Source: Pantoea piersonii (GTDB taxonomy: Bacteria; Pseudomonadota; Gammaproteobacteria; Enterobacterales; Enterobacteriaceae). Taken from it: 64,000 nucleotides of DNA. The position numbers and the translations under genes are program-made. Below the pieces are notes generated by a model that searched no databases, had not been told where the DNA came from, and worked only from the letters and a program-made list of their open reading frames with translations. The stretch spans positions 62,001 to 126,000 of the forward strand of contig NZ_RARB01000002.1 of assembly GCF_003612015.1 (NCBI RefSeq), written 5' to 3'. Positions 57,180 to 64,000 of the stretch are shown in pieces; position 1 is the stretch's first letter; every line of letters starts with the position of its first letter.

Positions 57180-59837
57180 TTATTGGTTACCTTGCTGCAG
57201 CAGTTCATTGACATAAGCGTCGATGGCACTGGTGGTATTTGTAATGTTTGAATCGTCACATGCTTTGATGTGCTGTTCTAACTCTTCACAAAGCTGTTTG
57301 CCCGGCGTCAGGTTGAGCATGGCAAACACGCCTTTAAGGCGATGCGCTGTCTGAGCAAGCATGGCGTAGTCCTTTTCCGCCGACTCAGTATACAGTCTCT
57401 TTACATCAGGCGGTACTGTCTCGGTAAACAGCTGGAAGTAGCCACCGCTGAGCAGCGGGGTCAGTTCCTCGTCTTCTGTACTCTCCTCCATGGAATCATG
57501 GGCCAGCTGTTGTTCAATCAGAGCCAGCAGCGCATCCTGGAGCGCATTGCTGAGATTGAAGTTGACCCGGTATTGCCGATCGTTTAGCGCGTGATGACCC
57601 AACTCATCCTCCGCCAGCAGCAGCGCCCAGCCGCTCAGCCTGGCAGGATCGTCGGTCACCAGCACGTCATGTTCCTGGCCTGACAGCCGCTCCTCGGGCG
57701 ACAGGCAGCGCGCGCCCCAGTTTTCCAGATGGCGGCAGACGATTTTGTATACATCCTCTACCTCAATCTCGATGAGCGCGGTCACGCCGTCCAGCAGCTT
57801 CTCCTCTTCTTCTTCCGTCTGCGGCTCTACTGCCAGCGGAAGCTGAATAGAGTAGCGTGTGCCGATATCCGGCTTAGCGATAATGTCCAGGCTGCCGCCC
57901 ATCTGCTTGCAGAGCTGCTTACAGAGGAAAAAGGCCATGCCGGACGCCTGGCCATAGCGATCCTGGCTGGTTTCGCCCAGGAACGGGAAGTCGGCGTTCG
58001 CCAGCTCGTCGACGGTCAGCCCCGCGCCGGTATCCACCAGCTCAATCATCAGGCGCTCCGGACGGGCCTCATCGGCGCTCACCGTCAGGGAAATCTTGCC
58101 CCAGCGCGTGGTGGTCAGCGCATAGTGCATCAGCGTGGCGAGCACTTTACGCAGCGCGCGACGGTCGCCGAAACGCTGTTCATCATTGGGCTGCAGGTTA
58201 TTCACTACCAGCGACAACCCTTTACGCCGCATCAGCGGCAGGCTTTCCAGGGCGATCTCATCCAGCAGTTCCTGCAGACTGAAAACGCTGGCGTCGGGCG
58301 ACCAGTCGTGCGCTTCCAGTCGGTTAAGCAGCACAATATCGTCTACCAGCCGCGCCAGGCTTTGGCTCTGGTCCAGCAGGTCGAGCACGGTTTCATCTTC
58401 GTCGCGCTGGCTAAGCTGCACCAGCTGCGCCACTACTTTCTCCAGCGGACGATTCAGCGCGTGACCGAGATTTTGCAGCAGCTGTTGCCGCATCTGATGG
58501 TTGCGATCCAGTACCTGCTGCGCCTTTTGCAGCTTTTTGTTTACCAGCAGCTCGCGATCCTGATCGCGCATCAAAAAGAGCTGAGTATGCGGCGACAGCA
58601 CGCTGCGCGCATGGCGAATCTCATACACTTCGTTGTTAATGGTCGCCTGCAGAACGCCCTGATGCTGGTCAGACATATTAATGATTTTTTGCAGGTTCAG
58701 ATGCGGCAAAAGATGTTCTGCGATCTTATTGCTGAGAATGGTGCGGTTGCTGGCGAAATCATACACCAGCAGGCCAACCGGCAGGCTGGCGACGATCTCT
58801 TCGTTCAGCACGCGCAGCGAATCCAGCTCTGCGCTCTGGTTTTCGCTCGGGCGCAGCGACTGCTGGCGCAGCAGCGTCATACCGGCGAAAGAGAGCAGGA
58901 ACAGCACCAGGTTCACCAGCAGCGGCCACAGCAGATTATGCAGCGTATCCATCATCAGGCTGGTGAGCGGCACGCGATAAACCAGCTGCAGCGGCGTGCT
59001 TGGCAGGGTGGCGGCTATCTCCAGGTCTGGATTGACGATAGCGATCTGCGTGTTTTCGCTCTCTTCCTGATCGTTTGCGGCAGGCAGGGTGGCGTCCTGG
59101 CGCAGCTGGAAATTTTCAATCGGCATGTTCTGCGGCGTGAGATCGTTGATCGGCAGATCGAAGGCGACCACCGTCGCCAGATGGCCCGGCTGGTTAAAAG
59201 TCGTGCGCAGCGTAAAGTAGTGATCGTTCTGAAAGGCGAAATGGCGCAGCGGCGAGAAACTCTCGCGCTCGTCCAGTGCATTGGCCTGCTGCAGCATCTC
59301 GGCGCGACGACCATCCACCAGCGAGCTGATGGCGCTCTCTTTATAGCGCGTCGCCATATCTTTCAGCGGCAGGGTGGAGATCATAATCAGGCTGTTGTCC
59401 TGACCATTGAGGAAATACATCGACCAGGTCGGATTCTCCGCGCCCCACAGCGTATCCAGGTAGCTCGACATGCGCATTGTCATATCGAGCGTGCTGCTGT
59501 CGTGCGAGCCGAAAATCAGCGCTTCCGTTTTGCGGCGAGTTTTTTCCAGATAGTAGACGTCCGGACGCAGCCGCGTCTCCTGCAGGCTACTGTTCGGCGA
59601 GCTTCCCGCCGCGCTGGTGGCAAGATTTTCATAGATTTGCCAGGTGGCGAAGCGATAGGCGTCGATACGTTTTTGCGTCGCTCGCGCCAGATCGGTCATA
59701 GCATAGCGTTTCTCGGTCAGCCAGGCGTTGACCGAGTTGTGTACCATAAAGCCCAGCGCCAGCAGCAGCACCAGATTAAAAATCACAAAAAAGCGAGTGA
59801 CATTGCCGGATGTCAGTGGAAACTTAAAGGGCAACAT
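57180..59837 (-). CDS. rcsD: Phosphotransfer intermediate protein RcsD
   Basis: RcsD relays phosphate from RcsC to RcsB, and is also held in check by IgaA. The 885-residue protein has two membrane segments (about 14-35 and 300-325) around a periplasmic domain, and a kinase-like region that lacks the phospho-acceptor His (NLGHALNRPLEKV in its place). A C-terminal HPt domain has the transfer residue His832 (TAHRLKGVFAML). It is slightly shorter than E. coli RcsD (890). The upstream neighbour is an MFS gene ending 20 bases before this start. The short dyad TCAGG-CA-CCTGA (59844-59855) lies in that gap. Confidence 0.95.
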   Translation of the reverse strand: MLPFKFPLTSGNVTRFFVIFNLVLLLALGFMVHNSVNAWLTEKRYAMTDLARATQKRIDAYRFATWQIYENLATSAAGSSPNSSLQETRLRPDVYYLEKTRRKTEALIFGSHDSSTLDMTMRMSSYLDTLWGAENPTWSMYFLNGQDNSLIMISTLPLKDMATRYKESAISSLVDGRRAEMLQQANALDERESFSPLRHFAFQNDHYFTLRTTFNQPGHLATVVAFDLPINDLTPQNMPIENFQLRQDATLPAANDQEESENTQIAIVNPDLEIAATLPSTPLQLVYRVPLTSLMMDTLHNLLWPLLVNLVLFLLSFAGMTLLRQQSLRPSENQSAELDSLRVLNEEIVASLPVGLLVYDFASNRTILSNKIAEHLLPHLNLQKIINMSDQHQGVLQATINNEVYEIRHARSVLSPHTQLFLMRDQDRELLVNKKLQKAQQVLDRNHQMRQQLLQNLGHALNRPLEKVVAQLVQLSQRDEDETVLDLLDQSQSLARLVDDIVLLNRLEAHDWSPDASVFSLQELLDEIALESLPLMRRKGLSLVVNNLQPNDEQRFGDRRALRKVLATLMHYALTTTRWGKISLTVSADEARPERLMIELVDTGAGLTVDELANADFPFLGETSQDRYGQASGMAFFLCKQLCKQMGGSLDIIAKPDIGTRYSIQLPLAVEPQTEEEEEKLLDGVTALIEIEVEDVYKIVCRHLENWGARCLSPEERLSGQEHDVLVTDDPARLSGWALLLAEDELGHHALNDRQYRVNFNLSNALQDALLALIEQQLAHDSMEESTEDEELTPLLSGGYFQLFTETVPPDVKRLYTESAEKDYAMLAQTAHRLKGVFAMLNLTPGKQLCEELEQHIKACDDSNITNTTSAIDAYVNELLQQGNQ

Positions 59838-59857
59838 AGCGTGTCAGGCACCTGAAA

Positions 59858-61018
59858 TCATCGCGCAACCAGTCGGGCACTGGCGGCCACAGCCAGCAGC
59901 AGCAGCGCGATGAGCAGAAAGGCACCGCTGAGGCTCAGCCATTGAGAAATAAATCCGATTAAGGCCGGACCTGAGAGAATACCCGCATATCCCAGCGTTG
60001 TCATGGCGGAAATCCCCAGATTTGAGGGCATATCCTTTTGATTCCCGACGGCATTAAATAACATCGGCACCGTATTGGATAAACCAAAGCCCACCAGCAG
60101 AAACGCGAGCAGGGCCATCTGCGGCCAGGGCAGATATACCGCCAGCGCCAGACCGGCCGCCGCCGTCAGCGCGCCTGTCAGCATAACGAGAAAACGGCCA
60201 AAACGGTGGATGATTCTGTCGCCGGTCAGACGGCCAATGGTCATCGCCACCGAGAAGAGCGCATAGCCCAGGCCCGCGTGCGCGGTTGACATATCCGGGC
60301 TTTGCAGCAGCAGCAGCGCGCCCCAGTCGAGTACGGCGCCTTCGGCAAGAAACAGAATAAAGCAGAGCAGGCCAAGAAAAGCGACGAAGCCGCGCGGGAC
60401 CACCAGCCACGGCTGATCGGGCTGGTGCAGGCGCTCGCTCATCAGCGTCGGCAGGCTCGTTGCCAGCAGTAGCAGCATCAGAAGCATCACCAGCATGACC
60501 GATGCCAGCGGCGACAGGCCGACGCCGAGCAGCAGGCTGATCGCGCCTGCACCCAGAATGCCGCCGAGACTAAAGAAGCCGTGGAAACCAGACATCATCG
60601 GCCTGCGCGCCGCTTTCTCTACCTCGACCGCCTGCACGTTCATGGCGACGTCCAGCATGCCCAGCCCGGCGCCGAAGATCATCAGCGTCACGGCCATCAT
60701 CCACATGACGTTCAGCGTCGCCAGCAGTGGAAGCGTTGCCAGGATCACCAGCGTAGAACAGAGCATGACCCGACGGCAGCCGAAACGGCCGACCAGCGAG
60801 CCGGTTACCGGCATTGCCGCCAGCGAACCGATGCCCAGACAAAGTAGAAGCGCGCCCAGCGAAGCGCCACTCAGCGCCAGACGCTGGCTGGCGAACGGCA
60901 CCAGAGGCGCCCAGGAGGACATGCCGAGACCGGCGATAAGAAAAACGAGGCGTGTCCCCAGACTGACACGGTTATGAAGTTTCCTGGGTGATGCAGCGTC
61001 CAGTGCGGTCATAGTCAT
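59858..61018 (-). CDS. MFS transporter, YbjJ-like
   Basis: This is a membrane transporter of the major facilitator superfamily with about 12 hydrophobic segments and 386 residues from this start. Its closest remembered relative is E. coli YbjJ: the segments GMLDVAMNVQAVEVEKAARR, GFHGFFSLGGILGAG, LAEGAVLDWGALLLL and MTIGRLTGDRIIHRFGR all have counterparts there. The substrate is unknown, although sugars or related compounds are plausible by family. The start is uncertain: ATGs exist at 61060, 61018 and 61012, all with weak ribosome sites. It lies between micF and rcsD, where E. coli has no gene. Its end is 20 bases from rcsD, so it could be cotranscribed with rcsDB. Confidence 0.85.
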   Translation of the reverse strand: MTMTALDAASPRKLHNRVSLGTRLVFLIAGLGMSSWAPLVPFASQRLALSGASLGALLLCLGIGSLAAMPVTGSLVGRFGCRRVMLCSTLVILATLPLLATLNVMWMMAVTLMIFGAGLGMLDVAMNVQAVEVEKAARRPMMSGFHGFFSLGGILGAGAISLLLGVGLSPLASVMLVMLLMLLLLATSLPTLMSERLHQPDQPWLVVPRGFVAFLGLLCFILFLAEGAVLDWGALLLLQSPDMSTAHAGLGYALFSVAMTIGRLTGDRIIHRFGRFLVMLTGALTAAAGLALAVYLPWPQMALLAFLLVGFGLSNTVPMLFNAVGNQKDMPSNLGISAMTTLGYAGILSGPALIGFISQWLSLSGAFLLIALLLLAVAASARLVAR

Positions 61019-61232
61019 TTTCGTGAGTGTTAAAGCGACGAAGTGTAGCATTAAAGCCATTGCCGCACGCGTTGCCGGTAAAGGCAGAGTAACGATAATT
61101 CCATGTAAAAACCGGCATTTTAATGACTTTTACCCCGCCTCCACGCTTTTCCAGAACTTTCCTGGCTCGCTTGTGAAAAAGCAGCGACGCTAAAGCCAGT
61201 TTTCTCCATTGAAAATAGCCCTCTTAACGCTT

Positions 61233-61409
61233 TTAAAAACCCGTCTGGGTCAGCCTGGCGCAACAGGTGCGTCGGCCGTTCGGGTTATAAACAACGCACT
61301 GAAAGGCTACATCTTTTCCGGTGAAATATATCCCGACGAACGCAGCGCTGAAGAGAAATAAGCCCAGGGGCAACAGGAAACTCAACGCTTTATTACCGTG
61401 ATAAATCAT
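61233..61409 (-). CDS. Possible small membrane protein (58 aa)
   Basis: The minus-strand frame from ATG 61409 encodes 58 residues. It has one strong hydrophobic segment (about residues 9-30, FLLPLGLFLFSAAFVGIYF) preceded by a Lys, then a polar tail with three cysteines (CVVYNPNGRRTCC). The hydropathy and positive-inside pattern resemble a real one-pass protein. A short ACCC/GGGT hairpin with TTTTT overlaps the 3' end. I recognise no family and see no good ribosome site, so it may be spurious. It is the only plausible gene in the 520 bases between the MFS gene and micF. Confidence 0.35.
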   Translation of the reverse strand: MIYHGNKALSFLLPLGLFLFSAAFVGIYFTGKDVAFQCVVYNPNGRRTCCARLTQTGF

Positions 61410-61540
61410 TGGCGAGAATATTAAAGAACACAATTAACTGGATGTGCGATTATTAGCAATAAATGCTCAAGGGAAGTGGAGCAATTTTAAACGAAGTTAC
61501 TGACTTAACTTACGAGGCGGGATAACAGGAAATGCAGGGC

Positions 61541-61632
61541 AAAAAAATGCCGGGCATACAGGCCCGGCGGGAAATAGGGTAAACATCTCATTCGGGGTGA
61601 ATGAAGGTAATAATGAAATAAATGATGATAGC
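61541..61632 (-). ncRNA. micF: MicF small regulatory RNA
   Basis: Read on the minus strand, the RNA begins GCTATCATCATTTATTTCAT and continues through TTATTACC, ATTCA and TGTTTACCC, matching E. coli micF as I recall it at most positions. It ends in a terminator stem GCCGGGC/GCCCGGC and seven T (61541-61568). The location, divergent from ompC, is also conserved. MicF is an Hfq-dependent RNA that base-pairs with the start of ompF mRNA and blocks its translation. The 5' end is the conserved seed. About 92 nt long, as in E. coli (93). Confidence 0.9.
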
Positions 61633-61786
61633 GGGATCTATTGTATTCACAGATGACGCATATGTTTTATCATTCAGTGCTCAGAAATTAGTGATTCTAA
61701 TAACATGAAATTTAAGGATAAAAAATCCATTTGATATTTTGTGCGATAATTTTTATCGATGCGTGCTGGTTATTAGTTCCGCAAAA

Positions 61787-61860
61787 TTTACATTTGGAAA
61801 TAACTATTTCGAATTATGAAACAGTTTTGGAAATTTCGTAGCATTTTCGTGATAGCTTAT
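61787..61860 (+). promoter_or_regulatory. OmpR site array and promoter of the ompC-like gene
   Basis: Three 20-base units (61787-61806, 61807-61826, 61827-61846) align with the C1-C2-C3 OmpR sites of E. coli ompC as I recall them. The first begins TTTACATTTGGAAA and the second contains ATGAAACAG. A -10-like region follows at 61851-61860 (GATAGCTTAT). Transcription would start near 61866. OmpR bound here probably also affects the divergent micF. Confidence 0.7.
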
Positions 61861-61953
61861 TGCCCTTTATAAAATAACAATGGCGTGCCGGCTGAATTTT
61901 TAAGCGTTCAGCTCGCAGTGGCAAAAATAAGGCACATAACAGAGGGTAATAAA

Positions 61954-63066
61954 ATGAAACGTCGCGTTCTCTCCCTGATGATCCCTGCGCTGCTGGTTGC
62001 AGCAGGTTCTGCAAGCGCAGCGGAAATTTACAACAAAGACGGCAACAAATTAGACCTGTTTGGTAAAGTCGACGGTCTGCACTATTTCTCAGATAACGAC
62101 GGTAATGACGGCGATCAGTCTTACCTGCGCTTCGGTTTTAAAGGCGAAACCCAGATCTCCAACGAGCTGACCGGCTACGGCCAGTGGGAGTATCAGGCGG
62201 CGCTGAACACGGCGGAAAGCGAAGGCACCGCTGACAGCTATACCCGCGTTGGCTTCGCCGGTATCAAGTTCGGCGATGCGGGCTCATTCGACTACGGCCG
62301 TAACTACGGCGTAGCTTACGATATCGGTGCCTGGACCGACGTCCTGCCGGAGTTCGGCGGCGACACCTACGGCGCGGACAACTTTATGTTCCAGCGCAGC
62401 AACGGTCTGGCAACCTACCGTAACTCTAACTTCTTTGGTCTGGTGGACGGCTGGAACTTCGCCGTTCAGTATCAGGGCAAAAACGACAACCCGAGCCGCG
62501 AAACCTCTGGTCGTAGCGTGCTGGGCGAGAACGGCGACGGCTGGGGCCTGAGCACCACCTACGATCTGGGCTCCGGCTTCGGTATCGGCGCGGCGATGTT
62601 CGAGTCTGACCGCACCAACAACCAGAACGGCGCAGCGCCAGGCATCCTGGGCCGCGGCGACAAGGCGGAAGTCTACACTGGCGGCCTGAAGTATGACGCC
62701 AACAATATCTACCTGGCGGCGATGTATAGCCGTTCCTACAACGCGACGCGCTTTGGATCCACGAGCGACACGGCGTACGGTTTCGCCGACAAAGCGGATA
62801 ACTGGGAGCTGGTGGCGCAGTATCAGTTCGATTTCGGCCTGCGTCCGTCTCTGGCGTTCGTTACCTCACGCGGCACCGACGTGCAGAACTGGGGCAAACA
62901 GAACCTGAAAAAATATGTTGATGTAGGTGCGACCTATTACTTCAACAAAAACATGTCGACCTACGTTGATTACCAGATCAACCTGCTGGACGACAACGCC
63001 TTCACCGACGCTGCCGGTATCAATACCGACGATATCGTCGCGCTGGGTCTGGTTTATCAGTTCTAA
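61954..63066 (+). CDS. ompC: OmpC-type outer membrane porin
   Basis: This is a general trimeric porin of the outer membrane. The 370-residue precursor has a 22-residue signal peptide ending SASA before [17 protein letters not shown] 16-strand barrel follows, with the constriction-loop motif PEFGGDT and a C-terminal aromatic residue (LVYQF) for BAM recognition. Location beside micF and the OmpR array supports ompC over other porins. The extracellular loops differ from E. coli. The ATG at 61954 follows AGAGGGTAAT, the same leader context as in E. coli, where sRNAs such as MicC bind. Confidence 0.92.
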   Translation: MKRRVLSLMIPALLVAAGSASAAEIYNKDGNKLDLFGKVDGLHYFSDNDGNDGDQSYLRFGFKGETQISNELTGYGQWEYQAALNTAESEGTADSYTRVGFAGIKFGDAGSFDYGRNYGVAYDIGAWTDVLPEFGGDTYGADNFMFQRSNGLATYRNSNFFGLVDGWNFAVQYQGKNDNPSRETSGRSVLGENGDGWGLSTTYDLGSGFGIGAAMFESDRTNNQNGAAPGILGRGDKAEVYTGGLKYDANNIYLAAMYSRSYNATRFGSTSDTAYGFADKADNWELVAQYQFDFGLRPSLAFVTSRGTDVQNWGKQNLKKYVDVGATYYFNKNMSTYVDYQINLLDDNAFTDAAGINTDDIVALGLVYQF

Positions 63067-63074
63067 ACCCGCCA

Positions 63075-63100
63075 GGAGCGTAGCCTGCGGGCTACGCTCC
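63075..63100. terminator. Shared hairpin between ompC and the TetR gene
   Basis: Eleven-base perfect stem GGAGCGTAGCC/GGCTACGCTCC with TGCG loop, starting 9 bases after the ompC stop. Its right arm contains the stop codon of the convergent regulator gene (63092-63094). Only CGTTTG follows, so termination strength is uncertain. Confidence 0.65.
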
Positions 63101-63655
63101 CGTTTGCAGAATTGCCGCCAGCGCGGCCGCTAAATCCGCCGTCACCGCCTCCGCCTCTTCTCCCAGCTGTACCTGCACAATCGCGCCTTCCGCCAGCAAC
63201 ATGATCTGTCCGGTTTTGCATCGCTCTTCTGGCGCCAGCCGCCGTGCAATGGCGTCCGCCATTTCTCGCTTATGCCGTCGAATCCGCTCGCTAATATCGG
63301 GCAGGCTATCACCCAGCTCTGCGCTGGCGTTAATAAAGGCGCAGCCGCGATAGTCCTCTTCATCAAACCAGCTTTTCAGCGCGGCGGGCAGGGCATGCTG
63401 CAACAGCGGCATCTGCGCCAGCGCCTGCTGAAATCCCTGCATCCAGCGCTGATGACGCAGATCCAGCACCGTAGCGATAAGCTGGTTTTTCGCCGGGAAA
63501 TGGCGATAGAAAGTCACTTTGGTTACGCCAGCCTCCGCAATCACTTTGTCGATGCCGGTGGCGCGAATACCTTGCTGATAAAAGAGCCGCTGCGCCGTGG
63601 TCAGAATACGGTCTCGGGCAGAGGCGTCAGGATCGAAAAGGAGCGGAGCGAGCAT
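63092..63655 (-). CDS. TetR/AcrR family transcriptional regulator
   Basis: This is a 187-residue TetR-family repressor. The N-terminal helix-turn-helix (about residues 13-58) reads ARDRILTTAQRLFYQQGIRATGIDKVI followed by AGVTKVTFYRHFPAKN, the classic signature. The C-terminal ligand domain is variable and has no identifiable effector. I place the start at 63655; an ATG or alternative start 19 codons upstream would extend into the first operator. It is divergent from a DUF1348 gene, and two identical-arm operators lie between them, so it probably controls both itself and that gene. Confidence 0.9.
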   Translation of the reverse strand: MLAPLLFDPDASARDRILTTAQRLFYQQGIRATGIDKVIAEAGVTKVTFYRHFPAKNQLIATVLDLRHQRWMQGFQQALAQMPLLQHALPAALKSWFDEEDYRGCAFINASAELGDSLPDISERIRRHKREMADAIARRLAPEERCKTGQIMLLAEGAIVQVQLGEEAEAVTADLAAALAAILQTGA

Positions 63656-63675
63656 AATCAGACCTGCGTTTTTTA

Positions 63676-63693
63676 GTAGACAGAATTGTCTAC
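63676..63693. promoter_or_regulatory. TetR-type operator 1
   Basis: GTAGACA-GAAT-TGTCTAC is an 18-base dyad with perfect 7-base arms, 21 bases upstream of the repressor start. Confidence 0.75.
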
Positions 63694-63712
63694 ATGCAGC
63701 AGAGTAAAGCAA

Positions 63713-63730
63713 GTAGACAAACCTGTCTAC
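63713..63730. promoter_or_regulatory. TetR-type operator 2
   Basis: GTAGACA-AACC-TGTCTAC has the same arms as operator 1. The centres are 37 bases apart, and the site lies 29 bases before the DUF1348 start. Confidence 0.75.
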
Positions 63731-63758
63731 CGACTGACTTTAACCACAGGAGATGACA

Positions 63759-64000
63759 ATGCTGCTTCCTCCGTTTAGCGAACAGAGTGCAATACAAAAA
63801 GTACGTATGGCGGAAGATGCCTGGAACAGCCGCGATCCACAGCGGGTATCACAGGTTTACAGCCTGGAGACGCGCTGGCGCAATCGCAGCGAAAATGTGC
63901 AGGGGCGCGACGCGGTGGTGGCGTTTCTCAGCCGCAAGTGGGCGAAAGAGCTCGATTACCGTCTGATCAAAGAGCTGTGGGCGTGGCATGAGGATCGGCT
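63759..64000 (+). CDS. DUF1348 / NTF2-like protein (3' end outside the window)
   Basis: The first 80 codons of a gene read on past the window edge. The residues [32 protein letters not shown] and [19 protein letters not shown] are typical of the DUF1348 family, small NTF2/SnoaL-fold proteins of about 150-160 residues. Their function is unknown. They are often found beside TetR-type repressors or oxidoreductases. The ATG at 63759 follows AGGAG by 6 bases. An in-frame ATG at 63753 is too close to that ribosome site. Regulation by the divergent repressor is likely. Confidence 0.85.
   Translation, partial: MLLPPFSEQSAIQKVRMAEDAWNSRDPQRVSQVYSLETRWRNRSENVQGRDAVVAFLSRKWAKELDYRLIKELWAWHEDR

Noticed and set aside
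57729-59855. 708-codon plus-strand frame opposite rcsD
   Set aside because: Shadow of rcsD with Gln/Arg/His-rich composition typical of antisense translation of high-GC coding DNA.
1-64000. Search for CRISPR arrays, prophage, insertion sequences, tRNA or rRNA genes
   Set aside because: No evenly spaced direct repeats, transposase or integrase genes, or RNA-gene-like sequences were seen.

Overview
This 64 kb window reads as a core chromosomal segment of an enterobacterium, most likely Erwiniaceae (Pantoea, Mixta or Erwinia-like). Nearly every protein is a close match to its Escherichia coli counterpart as I remember it, and the gene blocks follow the E. coli order. However, several loci that sit between these blocks in E. 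coli are missing: argT, folX/yfcG/yfcE/yfcC, the arn and men genes, the glp genes and the ato genes. The genus is an inference, since no rRNA or marker gene allows a firm call.

Layout, left to right. (1) 98-10009: pdxB-usg-truA-dedA-accD-folC-dedD-cvpA-purF-ubiX, all on the plus strand, linking vitamin B6, tRNA modification, fatty acid, folate, purine and ubiquinone synthesis. (2) 10280-13370: hisJQMP histidine uptake, preceded by an apparent NtrC site and a sigma-54 promoter. (3) 13407-15773: yfcH, yfcF and yfcD. (4) 15840-15968: a short N-terminal remnant of a PuuE/GabT-type aminotransferase. (5) 16123-19536: ackA-pta on the minus strand. (6) 19876-25436: yfbV, yfbU, hxpA, yfbR, alaA and lrhA. 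(7) 26097-41230: the complete 13-gene nuo operon for respiratory complex I, with nuoC and nuoD fused. (8) 41294-45543: elaA, opgD, elaB and the CinA-like yfaY. (9) 45719-49476: nrdA-nrdB-yfaE, class Ia ribonucleotide reductase and its ferredoxin. (10) 49872-53417: ubiG and gyrA. (11) 53610-61018: the Rcs envelope-stress phosphorelay (rcsC, rcsB, rcsD), with an MFS transporter gene inserted just upstream of rcsD. (12) 61541-63066: the micF small RNA and an OmpC-type porin, divergently arranged. (13) 63092-64000: a TetR-family repressor divergent from a DUF1348 (NTF2-like) gene that runs off the window, with two matching operators between them.

Themes. Central carbon overflow (ackA-pta), respiration (nuo, ubiX, ubiG), nucleotide synthesis (purF, nrdAB, yfbR) and envelope homeostasis (rcs, ompC/micF, opgD, dedD, dedA) dominate. 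I found no CRISPR array, prophage, insertion sequence, tRNA or rRNA, and I see no clear undescribed multi-gene system. The most unusual items are the aminotransferase remnant, two dispersed copies of a palindromic extragenic repeat (41789 and 45579), a separate palindrome between nuoL and nuoM, the rewired hisJ promoter, the transporter placed ahead of rcsDB, and the TetR/DUF1348 pair with duplicated operators.
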